Program-made: the position numbers and the translations under genes
NCBI RefSeq assembly: GCF_003702045.1
Contig: NZ_RBTP01000061.1
Coordinates: forward strand, 1-64,000
Direction of reading: 5' to 3'
From: Pseudomonas viridiflava
GTDB lineage: Bacteria; Pseudomonadota; Gammaproteobacteria; Pseudomonadales; Pseudomonadaceae
Length of the DNA: 64,000 bases
In this document: piece after piece, positions 38,701 through 46,569 of the stretch
How positions within the stretch are numbered: position 1 is the stretch's first letter
How the letters are laid out: each line of letters opens with the position of its first letter
Notes under the pieces: generated by a model
Database searches by the model: none
The model's input: only the letters and a program-made list of their open reading frames with translations
Told to the model about the DNA's origin: nothing

Positions 38701-41700
38701 GCTGCGCAGCGTCAAAGCTCTCCAGCGTTGCAGCCGCCCCAAGCGGCGTTTGCGCCGGGGTTGATGGTCCATGAGCGCTTCGAACAGTTCGCTGCACAAA
38801 CGCCTCACGCCACCGCGCTGGTCTTCGGCGAACGTGAGGTGACTTATCAAACGCTTAACCGCCAGGCCAACCGACTGGCCCGCGAGCTGCTCGCAAAAGG
38901 CGTTCGTCCGGATGATCGCGTGGCGATCCTGGCCCAGCGTGGCACACAGATGGTCAGCGCGGTGCTCGCCGTGCTCAAGGCCGGTGCCGCGTACGTTCCG
39001 CTTGACCCTAGTTACCCCGCCGAGCGTCTCGGCTATCTGCTGACCGACAGTGCTCCGGTTGTCGTGCTGGCTCAGGCTTCTTGCATTGACGTGCTGCCTG
39101 CGCACAACGTGCAGGTTATGACACTGGACGATGACGACAACGGCACGGCCCAGACGGATGCATCGTTTGACCACAACCTCAGCATCGAAAGCCTGGGGGT
39201 GTCGCATCAGCACCTGGCCTATGTCATCTACACCTCAGGCTCCACCGGCCTGCCCAAAGGCGTGCTGGTCGAACACGGCAACGTCGCACGGCTGTTCGAT
39301 GCCACTGCCGGACACTTCAACTTCGGGCCTCAGGATGTCTGGACCCTCTTTCACTCCTTCGCCTTCGACTTCTCGGTCTGGGAAATCTGGGGGGCACTGA
39401 GCTACGGCGGCAAACTGGTGATCGTGCCGAGTGAGGTTGCCCGCTCGCCGGATGACTTCTACGCGCTGGTCTGCCAACGAGAGGTCACGGTGCTGAACCA
39501 GACGCCAAGCGCGTTCCGTCAGTTCATCCAGGCCCGCGAACGCAGCCCGCAGGAGCATGCCCTGCGCGAGGTGGTATTCGGCGGCGAAGCGCTGGATTTC
39601 CGCAGCCTGCAACCCTGGACCGCGAAGACACCGCTGTCGCGTACTCGTTTGGTGAACATGTACGGGATCACCGAGATCACCGTACACGCCACCTACTACC
39701 CGATCAGCCAGGCAGAAATCGACACCGCCATGCCGAGCCTGATCGGAACGCCCCTTGCTGACCTCTGCCTGCGTATTCTTGACGATTACCAGCAGCCGGT
39801 GCCGGTTGGCGTTAACGGTGAGATCTACATCGGTGGCGCCGGTGTTGCCCGGCATTACCTGAATCGTGAGCAACTCAATACCGAGCGTTTCATTGCAGAC
39901 CCCTACGCCGTGGAAACCGGCGCACGGCTCTATCGCACCGGGGACGTGGCTCATTACCGTGCCGACGGCGGCGTGGTCTATGTCGGACGCAATGATTCGC
40001 AGATCAAGATTCGTGGTTTCCGTATCGAACTGGGCGAGATCGAAGCGCAACTGCTGGCCTGCGCCGAAGTCCGTGAAGCCATCGTCGTGCTGCGCGAGGA
40101 CCGGCCCGGTGACAAGCGGCTGGTGGCCTACCTGATCGCCGAACAAGGCTGCATACCCGAGTCCTCAGCGTTACGCAGTCAGTTGGCTGGCGTGCTGGCC
40201 GAACACATGCTGCCCAATGCATTCGTGACACTGGAGGCCTGGCCGCTGACCACCAATGGCAAGCTGAACCGCACAGCGCTGCCTGCACCGGATCCGTCCG
40301 CTGCCGTGAGCCGTCAATACGAAGCGCCACTGGGAACGATCGAAGCCACGCTGGCCGCTGCCTGGCAGGAATTGCTCGGCGTTGAACGGGTGGGTCGTCA
40401 GGACCATTTCTTTGAGCTGGGCGGCCATTCCTTTCTGGTCATCAGCCTGATCGAGCGTTTGCGTCAAGCGGGACTGCAGCTGGATGTGCGCACGGTATTC
40501 TCGGCACCGACGCTGCAAGCGATGGCCACCGTCCTGGCCGGCGGCGGCAGCGCAGAACGTGTGGTCCCGGCCAACCTGATTCCAAACGATTGCAAGGCGA
40601 TAACGCCGGACATGCTGCCGCTGGTCACGTTGAGCCAGCAGGAAATCGAGCAGATCGTTGACGATGTGCCCGGCGGCGCGGCCAATGTGCAGGACATTTA
40701 TCCGTTGTCGTCCTTGCAGGAAGGCATTCTGTTTCACCATTTGTTGCAGTCCGAAGGCGACGCGTACCTGATGCGCACCGTGGTGACATTCACCACCCGC
40801 GATGTACTCGACACCTTCCTCGACGCGCTGCAAGTGGTGATCAACCGCCACGACATCATGCGCACCGCCCTGCGTTGGCAAGGTCTGCCGCAACCGGTGC
40901 AAGTGGTTCATCGCCATGCACCGTTACCCGTCATCCACTTCGACACCGCCGCCGATGAAGACGCGCTGCAAGCGCTGCGTGATCGCACCGACACCCATCA
41001 TTTGCGTCTGGACTTGCAACAGGCACCGCTGATTGCGGCCCACGTCACCTACGACGTCGCAAACGATCAGTGGTTGCTGGCCCTGCTCGACCATCACCTG
41101 ATCAGCGACAACGTGACCCTGCGTCTGATCATGCGCGAAATTCAGGCAGTCATGGACGGCCAGGCCGATGCGCTGCCACCGTCGCAACCGTACCGTAACT
41201 TCATCGCTCAGGCGGCTACCGTTTCCCAGGCTGAACATGAAGTCTACTTCCGTAAGTTGTTGGCAGATGTCGACTCCACCACCGCACCGTATGGCGTGCT
41301 GGACGTACACGGCAGCGGAGCCGGCATCCAGCGTTCCGTGCAGCATTTGAGCGATGACATCAGCGCCCGGGTACACCAGACCGCACGTGCTCAGGGCGTA
41401 CCGACATCAGTGTTGTTCCATGCCGCCTGGGGCCTGGTTGTCGCCGCCACCAGCGGCCGCGACGACGGCATCTTCGGCACCGTTCTGTCAGGGCGTTCCC
41501 AAGGCACCACCGGCGCTGACCACGCGCTGGGGATGTTCATCAATACCTTGCCGATGCGCATTCGCCTGCAACAAAACAGCGTGCGCGACATCGTTCAGGA
41601 CGCCTACCAGCAGCTCAGCGGCCTTTTGACCCACGAACAGGCACCTCTGGCGCTGGCCCAGCGTTGCAGCGCGGTGGATGCCTCGTTGCCATTGTTCACG

Positions 41701-44700
41701 GTGATCCTCAACTGCCGTCACGGCGATCTGGTGAACACGGCCGGAGAAAGCGTCGAGGAGATGGACGACCAGGACGGCATCCACTTCCTGGCTTCTGAAA
41801 CCCGTACCAACTACCCCATCGAAATTGCCGTGGCAAACGAAGGCCCCGGCTTCTCACTGACGGCGCAATCGATCACCGGTATCGATCCTCAACGCATTGC
41901 CGCCTACCTCGGTCAGGCCGTTGCCGAACTGGTCAATGCCCTTGAACAAGACCCGGCGCGTCTGGCTGCAAGCCTTCAGGTGGTGCCCGATGCCGAGCGG
42001 CAGTTACTGCTCAACGACTTCAACGCCACGACCGACACGTTTGCGCCAGCAGAACCGATCCATGCGCTGTTCGAGCATCAGGTGCGTGTCAATCCGGACG
42101 CGGTGGCCCTGGTCTACGAAGACTGCCACCTGAGTTATCGTCAGCTCAATCGTCGGGCCAATCATGTGGCCTCGCAGTTGCTGACGCTGGGTGTGCAACC
42201 GGACGAACGCGTGGCTATCTGCGCCGAACGCAGCCTGGAGATGATCGTCGGCCTGCTGGGCGTGCTCAAATCCGGGGCAGCGTACGTACCCATTGACCCG
42301 GCCCATCCGGCGGATCGCATGGCCTTCATGCTGCAAGACAGCCAGCCACGTGCGCTGCTCGCCCAACGTGCGCTCAGCCTGCCCGTCGGCGACATCCCGC
42401 TGCTGACGCTGGACAGCGCCGAGTCACGATTGGCTGTGGACGATCAGGCATTCGACGCCAACCCGGTGGTGAACGGCCTGACACCGGACAACCTTGCTTA
42501 TGTGATCTACACCTCCGGCTCCACCGGCCAGTCCAAAGGGGTGATGGTCGAACACCGGTCGGTGTTCAACTTCTGGAACGTGCTGGCCCGCACGACTCAC
42601 CAGCACTGCCCGACACCGGCCACCGTAGCGCTCAACGCCGGGTTCTTCTTCGACATGTCGATCAAAGGCATCTCGCAGCTGTTTTCCGGCCACAAACTGG
42701 TGATCATCCCGCAACTGATCCGCGCCAGTGGCAGCGAACTGCTGGATTTCCTCGAGGCTCATCAGGTGCATGCCGTCGACTCAACGCCATCGCAACTCGA
42801 TACGCTGTTGTCGGCCGGTCTGCTGGAGCGCAGCAGCTATCAGCCTGTGAGCGTGTTGTTGGGCGGTGAGGCGATCAATGCCAGCACGTGGGAGAAACTG
42901 CGCAATTGCCCGACCATTCGCTTCTACAACATGTATGGCCCGACCGAATGCACAGTGGACGCGACCATTGACCTGATCCGTGAACTGGGTGAAAAACCGA
43001 GCATCGGCAGGCCCATCGCCAATGTCCAGGTGCATGTGCTGGATGCGTACGGCGAGCCCGCCCCGCTGGGAGTGGCCGGAGAAATTCATATCGGTGGTAG
43101 CGGTGTGGCCCGTGGTTACCTCAACCGCGACGAGTTGAGTGCCGAGCGCTTCATTGCTGACCGCTTCTGCGCTGGCGCCAACGCCCGCCTCTACAAAACC
43201 GGCGATATGGGTCGCTGGCTGGCTGATGGAACCCTGGAATACATGGGGCGTAACGACTTCCAGGTGAAGGTCCGGGGCTTCCGGATCGAGTTGGGTGAAA
43301 TCGAAAACGCCCTGCTTGCCATACCGGGTATCCGCGAGGCGGTGGTGATTGCCCGTAATGACAGCCAGGGTGACTCGGAAAGCCAGCGCCTGGTCGCTTA
43401 TGTCTGTGGCGAGCCGGTTTCGGCCGAACAGTTGCGCAGCGAGCTGCTCAAGCACCTGCCTGAATACATGGTGCCCAGCGCGTTCGTCTCTCTGGATGCG
43501 CTGCCGCTGACGTCCAACGGCAAGCTTGATCGCCGGGCACTGCCCGCCCCCGGTCAGGATTCATTGGCCAGCAAGGCGTATGAGGCTCCGAAAGGCGACA
43601 CCGAAGAGGCAATCGCCGAAATATGGAAAGCCCTGCTGCGCCTGGATCAGGTGGGCCGCAACGACGGTTTCCTTGAACTGGGCGGTCACTCGCTGTTGGC
43701 AGTGCAGTTGCTGTCGCGGCTGCGGCGCAAGCTGGGTACGCGAATCACCTTGCGCGAGCTGTTCGACGCACCGACCGTGCGTGGCCTGGCTTCACTGGTC
43801 AATGCCAGCGCACCCAGCGAAGCGCAATCGATTCCCAAGGCCAACCGGTCCGGCCGCTTGCCGCTGTCGTTTTCCCAGCAGCGCCTGTGGTTCCTCGATC
43901 ATCTGGACCATGCCGCCGGTGCGGCCTATCACTTGCCGATGGCATTGCAGCTGACCGGCACGCTGGACAAGGCCGCCTTGCAGGCCACCCTGGATCGTCT
44001 GGTTGCACGGCACGAAACCCTGCGCACGCATTTTGAATTGGTGGAGGGCGAACCGGTGCAGAAAATCGCGCCGGCCGATACGCGCTTCCCGTTGCAGCAA
44101 CAAGACCTTCGGCACCTGCCCAGCGATGAGCGCACGGCGACCCTTAACCGCCTTGGTCAGGACAATGCCACGCAACTGTTTGATCTGACGACCGGACCGG
44201 TCCTGCGCGGTGACCTGTTGCAGGTGGCGGATGAGGAGCATGTGCTGCTGATCACACTGCACCACATCGTGTCCGACGGTTGGTCCAACAGCGTACTGGC
44301 GCATGAAGTCAGTACGCTCTACAGCGCCTTCAGCCAAGGGCTCAAGGACCCGCTGCCAGCGCTGCCGTTGCAATACGTGGACTACGCGGCATGGCAACGG
44401 CAATCCCTCGACGGCCCGGCGCTGCAAGCTCAGGTCGACTTCTGGCGCACGCACCTTGAAGGCGCGCCAGGCCTGCTGAACCTGCCCCTGGACCGTCAGC
44501 GGCCGGCGATCCAGAGCTACACCGGCGGTATCGTCGACTGTGTGTTCTCGCCAGAACTGAGTGCCGACCTGCGTGCGTTCAGTCAGGCGCAGGGCAGCAC
44601 GCTGTTCATGGTGCTGCTGGCGGGCTGGTCGGTGTTGATGACCCACCTCAGCGGCCAGCACGATGTGGTGGTCGGCACGCCGGTCGCCAACCGCCAGCGC

Positions 44701-46305
44701 CCGGAGCTGGAACCATTGATCGGTTTCTTCGCCAATACGCTGGCACTGCGCATCGCAACCGGGCGCGATACACGTCTGAGCGACATGCTGGCGCTCATCA
44801 AGGACCAGACACTGGCGGCTTACAGCCATCAGGACCTGCCGTTCGAACAGGTGGTCAGCGCCCTGCAGCCGACCCGCAGCATGAGCCACAGCCCGCTGTT
44901 CCAGGTCATGTTGAGCCTGGACAACACACCGCCCTCGGTGCTGCAACTGCCCGGCCTGCACGTCGAGTCGCTGGACAGCGCCCATCACACCACGCAGTTC
45001 GATCTGTCGTTGTCGCTGGTGGACAGCGGTGAACGTCTGGGCGGTAGCCTGCAATATGCCAGCGATCTGTTCGACGCCTCGACCGTGCAGAACATCGCAC
45101 AGTTGTTTGCCAAGGTTCTGGAGAACCTGGTAACCGATGCGCGACAGTCGATTGGTCAGGTGCTGGACCATACGCCGACGCTGCCTCGCTCGGCCCACGC
45201 AACGCTGCCCGCTGAGTCTGTGGAGCAAGCGCCCCTTGACGTCCTGCCGTACGAAGCGCCTCAGGGAGAAACGGAAATTGCTCTGGCCAACTTGTGGAAG
45301 GAGCTGCTTAAGCTGGAGACGGTCAGCCGCCATGACGATTTCTTCAAACTGGGCGGTATTTCTCTGATGGCCGTGCAAATGGCCTCGCGCTTGCGCAAGG
45401 TCCTCGGCAAACCGATTGCAGTCCGTGATCTGTTCGTCGAGCCGACCATCGCAGGTTTCGCTCGGACACTGGACGGTCAGACACGTCCGGGCCAGCACAG
45501 CAACCTGGTGCCCATCCGCCGTACCGGTACGCAACGTCCACTGTTCATGGTTCACCCTCTGGGTGGCGAGGTGCAGTACGTGCGGGATCTGGCGCCTGTG
45601 CTCGACCCACAGGTGCCGCTCTACGGCCTGGCCGCCAGTGGACGGGTTGCCGGAGAAGCGCCGCAATTCGAGGTGTCAGGCATGGCCTCGCATTACCTGG
45701 CGGCTATTCGTCAAGTCCAGCCACAGGGGCCTTACCGGATCGGCGGCTGGTCTGCCGGTGGCCTGATCGCTTATGAAATGGCCCGCCAGTTGCTGTCCAG
45801 CGGCGAGCAGGTGGAGTTCCTCGGTATCATCGACACCTCCACGCGGCCTGAACAGCAAACATCGGAGTCCTTGAGCGAAGGACAATTCCTGATGGACTGG
45901 CTCAGCGGCCCTCTCGATCCCGAGGTTCGCCAACGCCTGAACGCGCTGGCGCAGGCAGATGCCATCGACGCCATGCTGGCGCTGTGCATCACGCACCGTC
46001 TGTTGCCGGAGGAACTGCCACAGGATGTCGATGCCAGCCTGTTACGCGGTCACCTGGCGGTGGCCTATGCGATTCGTCAGGCAATCAGCGCTTACGTCAG
46101 CACCCCCGCCCCGGTCACGGTGACGCTGTTCACCGCCAGTGGTCAGGAACGCAAGGACCCGCTGCTGGGTTGGGGGGATCTGCTTGAAACCCCGGTCAGC
46201 GTTACGGCGCTTCCAGGCACCCATGACACGCTGGTCAAGGCGCCTCACGTCGAGGCGTTGGGACAGGCGATTTCGCTGGCGCTTAAAGGTGGGACTGTTT
46301 CATAA
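32707..46305 (+). CDS. Lipopeptide NRPS, modules 6-9 (Thr-Thr-Asx/Glx-trans), with tandem C-like domain and A-less C-T-TE end
   Basis: The 4532-aa protein starts at a TTG, with AGGGA 10 nt upstream and 3 nt after the first NRPS stop; the N-terminal SLDPLKRAALLRLLKQRG linker supports this start. Module 6: LCL C (HHIISDG 179), a second C-like domain (about 500-940, HHLLADR 632-638), A (1106), T (Ser1503); code DFWNIGMVHK = Thr. Module 7: LCL C (1693), A (2175), T (2575); DFWNVGMVHK = Thr. Module 8: dual-type C (HHLLQSEGD 2677, HHLISDN 2796), A (3268, with TGQSKG instead of TGxPKG), T (3662); DMKDLGMVDK, acidic/amide-like. Module 9: LCL C (3852), T (LGGIS, Ser4219) and no A domain. A type I thioesterase follows (about 4277-4532): GWSAGG with Ser4349, Asp4376 and His4506. 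The TE should lactonise the product. The A-less end matches SyrE, where 4-Cl-Thr arrives in trans. Confidence 0.93.
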   Translation: MNAPIDSLDPLKRAALLRLLKQRGATRVVDTTPDDMVAVDREGPLALSFAQQRLWFIDQLDPTASAAYHIPASLVMHGSLDRSALKATLDRLVARHESLRTTFRREGEQPVQVIAAADCGFNLVEHDLRHLPRDEAEQQAAGLTEQEAAAPFDLLNGPLIRGSLLRLADTEHRLLITQHHIISDGWSIGVMVKEFAALYEAFSAGQPDPLPALTLQYADYAAWQRHHLEGERLSRHVEFWRSHLAGAPALLSLPTDRPRPAVQSYQGATLCFDLPVALSGAITRFAQSRAATPFMTLMAAWAVLLGRISGQQDIVIGTVTANRERQDVQALIGFFVNTLALRVRLDANPTLDQVLQQVKELMLESASHQQTPFEQVVEALKPARSASHSPVFQTMLYTDAEGSGGQLQLPGLNLEFLPSQKDNNQHDLSLHIDESGERLSCSLSYSTALFDASTVERLAARFERLLSRFTEAPQTRIGELQLDADQVLPEVSALAPVADAMPLSYHQERIWFVDTFETGYLYEANPIYHNVALLLALSGELNVEALQTAINGLLARHAILRCRVHSDGASAWQRFDGPAVLALEQQQATLETLRAQALAETRRPLDMSSGSLVRATLVRADENNAVLALAVHHLLADRTSMQLIKRDLLALYEAACAEREAVLPVLSLSYGDFAAWQRQLPAAALENLRAYWSYQLRGKLQALELPLNRPRAAVHVFSEATHEFTIDSALTRRLEQTARDVGVSAESIALSAFSALLRRYAGHDELVIGTSAACREPGLQNVLGPMDNLLVIRTACDSDLSLQALLEQTSTTLTDALRNRHLQFDQLVRVLNPAKDMSRTALFDVLFNFQHVSDSRTLIAGLEVDSLETNLGYGKNDLHLLISAGEQRWNGHLVYNADFFTAEFVTQLMRHYVRLLQAFVDTPQQRVDDVVLLDAAERQRQVLDFNDSEAAWPDTLTLHQMFEAQVRVTPDNIAVNLGEERLTYRQLNEQANRLAHRLRKAGVQPQELVAIVLDRSLAMIVATLAVLKSGAAYVPIDPGSPSERIAYVLRDSGARKAIARPDMSPALLALDIEVFAPQSSEVAHDAESVANLANVNTPNHLCYVIYTSGSTGEPKGALLEHRNVVRLMHNNRSPFAFNAEDVWSLFHSNAFDFSVWEMYGALLYGGRLTLVPDALRRDPEQLVSFLEQEQVSVLNQTPSSFLQLSAAALARSDVSLKSLRYVIFGGESLEPGKLDAFHRAFPDVALVNMYGITETCVHVTYKAIDAQDIEAGISNVGRPIPTTVAYVLDAQQRLLPVGVAGEICVAGLGVGRGYLNRPELTAERFIADPLRPGERLYRSGDLGKLLDNGEIIHLGRMDAQVKIRGFRIELGEIEAKLLACEGVREARVLARDDASQGKRLIAYLIPEPSVRLEVAALRKQLGATLPDYMIPSAFVSLSAYPLTGNGKLDQDALPAPDLDAMSERGYTAPEGTTELALAQIFQELLGLERVGRHDGFFELGGHSLLAAQLVSRVRQQLGGEMMLRQLFSHPTVAELARVIGGLQTADNDAIEPIGRDQPLALSFSQQRLWFLDQLDPDASRAYHMPISLLLRGDLDHAALKAALNRLVARHESLRTTFERHGEQPVQIIAPPDCGFALAEQDLRALPYEQASLSAARIGNSEALAPFDLRQGPLIRGRLLRLTDDEHIVLITQHHIISDGWSVSVLVKEFAALYEAFSQQQADPLPPLSIQYADYAAWQRRTFTGERLAEQANFWRDHLLGAPALLSLPTDRPRPAVQSYRGGNITMRIEPALYQRLERFCQAHNVTLFMGLLSAWSVLMARLGNERDVVIGVPTANRGRTETESLIGFFVNTLALRVDLTQNPSVAQLLDQVRQTLLAAHEHQDIPFEQVIEALQPPRSLSHNPLCQVALSLDNTDVGGELNMPGLSLQPVVQAHDTAQFDLMLTLVSEDGGLSGVIEYASDLFDRTTVERFAQHFQILLDALVADVTQPALGLPLLSAAQRQSSPALQPPQAAFAPGLMVHERFEQFAAQTPHATALVFGEREVTYQTLNRQANRLARELLAKGVRPDDRVAILAQRGTQMVSAVLAVLKAGAAYVPLDPSYPAERLGYLLTDSAPVVVLAQASCIDVLPAHNVQVMTLDDDDNGTAQTDASFDHNLSIESLGVSHQHLAYVIYTSGSTGLPKGVLVEHGNVARLFDATAGHFNFGPQDVWTLFHSFAFDFSVWEIWGALSYGGKLVIVPSEVARSPDDFYALVCQREVTVLNQTPSAFRQFIQARERSPQEHALREVVFGGEALDFRSLQPWTAKTPLSRTRLVNMYGITEITVHATYYPISQAEIDTAMPSLIGTPLADLCLRILDDYQQPVPVGVNGEIYIGGAGVARHYLNREQLNTERFIADPYAVETGARLYRTGDVAHYRADGGVVYVGRNDSQIKIRGFRIELGEIEAQLLACAEVREAIVVLREDRPGDKRLVAYLIAEQGCIPESSALRSQLAGVLAEHMLPNAFVTLEAWPLTTNGKLNRTALPAPDPSAAVSRQYEAPLGTIEATLAAAWQELLGVERVGRQDHFFELGGHSFLVISLIERLRQAGLQLDVRTVFSAPTLQAMATVLAGGGSAERVVPANLIPNDCKAITPDMLPLVTLSQQEIEQIVDDVPGGAANVQDIYPLSSLQEGILFHHLLQSEGDAYLMRTVVTFTTRDVLDTFLDALQVVINRHDIMRTALRWQGLPQPVQVVHRHAPLPVIHFDTAADEDALQALRDRTDTHHLRLDLQQAPLIAAHVTYDVANDQWLLALLDHHLISDNVTLRLIMREIQAVMDGQADALPPSQPYRNFIAQAATVSQAEHEVYFRKLLADVDSTTAPYGVLDVHGSGAGIQRSVQHLSDDISARVHQTARAQGVPTSVLFHAAWGLVVAATSGRDDGIFGTVLSGRSQGTTGADHALGMFINTLPMRIRLQQNSVRDIVQDAYQQLSGLLTHEQAPLALAQRCSAVDASLPLFTVILNCRHGDLVNTAGESVEEMDDQDGIHFLASETRTNYPIEIAVANEGPGFSLTAQSITGIDPQRIAAYLGQAVAELVNALEQDPARLAASLQVVPDAERQLLLNDFNATTDTFAPAEPIHALFEHQVRVNPDAVALVYEDCHLSYRQLNRRANHVASQLLTLGVQPDERVAICAERSLEMIVGLLGVLKSGAAYVPIDPAHPADRMAFMLQDSQPRALLAQRALSLPVGDIPLLTLDSAESRLAVDDQAFDANPVVNGLTPDNLAYVIYTSGSTGQSKGVMVEHRSVFNFWNVLARTTHQHCPTPATVALNAGFFFDMSIKGISQLFSGHKLVIIPQLIRASGSELLDFLEAHQVHAVDSTPSQLDTLLSAGLLERSSYQPVSVLLGGEAINASTWEKLRNCPTIRFYNMYGPTECTVDATIDLIRELGEKPSIGRPIANVQVHVLDAYGEPAPLGVAGEIHIGGSGVARGYLNRDELSAERFIADRFCAGANARLYKTGDMGRWLADGTLEYMGRNDFQVKVRGFRIELGEIENALLAIPGIREAVVIARNDSQGDSESQRLVAYVCGEPVSAEQLRSELLKHLPEYMVPSAFVSLDALPLTSNGKLDRRALPAPGQDSLASKAYEAPKGDTEEAIAEIWKALLRLDQVGRNDGFLELGGHSLLAVQLLSRLRRKLGTRITLRELFDAPTVRGLASLVNASAPSEAQSIPKANRSGRLPLSFSQQRLWFLDHLDHAAGAAYHLPMALQLTGTLDKAALQATLDRLVARHETLRTHFELVEGEPVQKIAPADTRFPLQQQDLRHLPSDERTATLNRLGQDNATQLFDLTTGPVLRGDLLQVADEEHVLLITLHHIVSDGWSNSVLAHEVSTLYSAFSQGLKDPLPALPLQYVDYAAWQRQSLDGPALQAQVDFWRTHLEGAPGLLNLPLDRQRPAIQSYTGGIVDCVFSPELSADLRAFSQAQGSTLFMVLLAGWSVLMTHLSGQHDVVVGTPVANRQRPELEPLIGFFANTLALRIATGRDTRLSDMLALIKDQTLAAYSHQDLPFEQVVSALQPTRSMSHSPLFQVMLSLDNTPPSVLQLPGLHVESLDSAHHTTQFDLSLSLVDSGERLGGSLQYASDLFDASTVQNIAQLFAKVLENLVTDARQSIGQVLDHTPTLPRSAHATLPAESVEQAPLDVLPYEAPQGETEIALANLWKELLKLETVSRHDDFFKLGGISLMAVQMASRLRKVLGKPIAVRDLFVEPTIAGFARTLDGQTRPGQHSNLVPIRRTGTQRPLFMVHPLGGEVQYVRDLAPVLDPQVPLYGLAASGRVAGEAPQFEVSGMASHYLAAIRQVQPQGPYRIGGWSAGGLIAYEMARQLLSSGEQVEFLGIIDTSTRPEQQTSESLSEGQFLMDWLSGPLDPEVRQRLNALAQADAIDAMLALCITHRLLPEELPQDVDASLLRGHLAVAYAIRQAISAYVSTPAPVTVTLFTASGQERKDPLLGWGDLLETPVSVTALPGTHDTLVKAPHVEALGQAISLALKGGTVS

Positions 46306-46316
46306 CGGGAGAGACG

Positions 46317-46338
46317 GCGCTGTGTGCTGACACAGCGC
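46317..46338 (+). terminator. Hairpin terminator after the NRPS operon
   Basis: The 9-bp perfect stem GCGCTGTGT/ACACAGCGC with a GCTG loop begins 12 nt after the NRPS2 stop. It is followed by TGTCTTGC and not by a full U-tract, so it may act as a terminator or as an mRNA-stabilising hairpin. Confidence 0.65.
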
Positions 46339-46569
46339 TGTCTTGCATCAAAAGCAGGAGTGACGGGTTCTGGCGGCCATCGGACGACTGGATTTGTCAG
46401 CTGTCTTGCTCGTGACTGACATGACGCCGTCGCCGGCAAGCCGCCCCTTTTCAAACAGCCTGTCATCCGCTTTGGATGTACAGGCCTTTTCGCGGACAAG
46501 TCAGTCGGTTCCCACAATTCCGTTTTTGCTACCCAATAACGCCTCGTCAGAGGTGTAAGGCTGAGTCTG

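Noticed and set aside
17900..46000. Repeated DNA blocks resembling a tandem repeat array
   Set aside because: They are the homologous C, A and T domains of successive NRPS modules (for example recurring YTSGSTG and LGGHS codons), not a CRISPR or mobile repeat.
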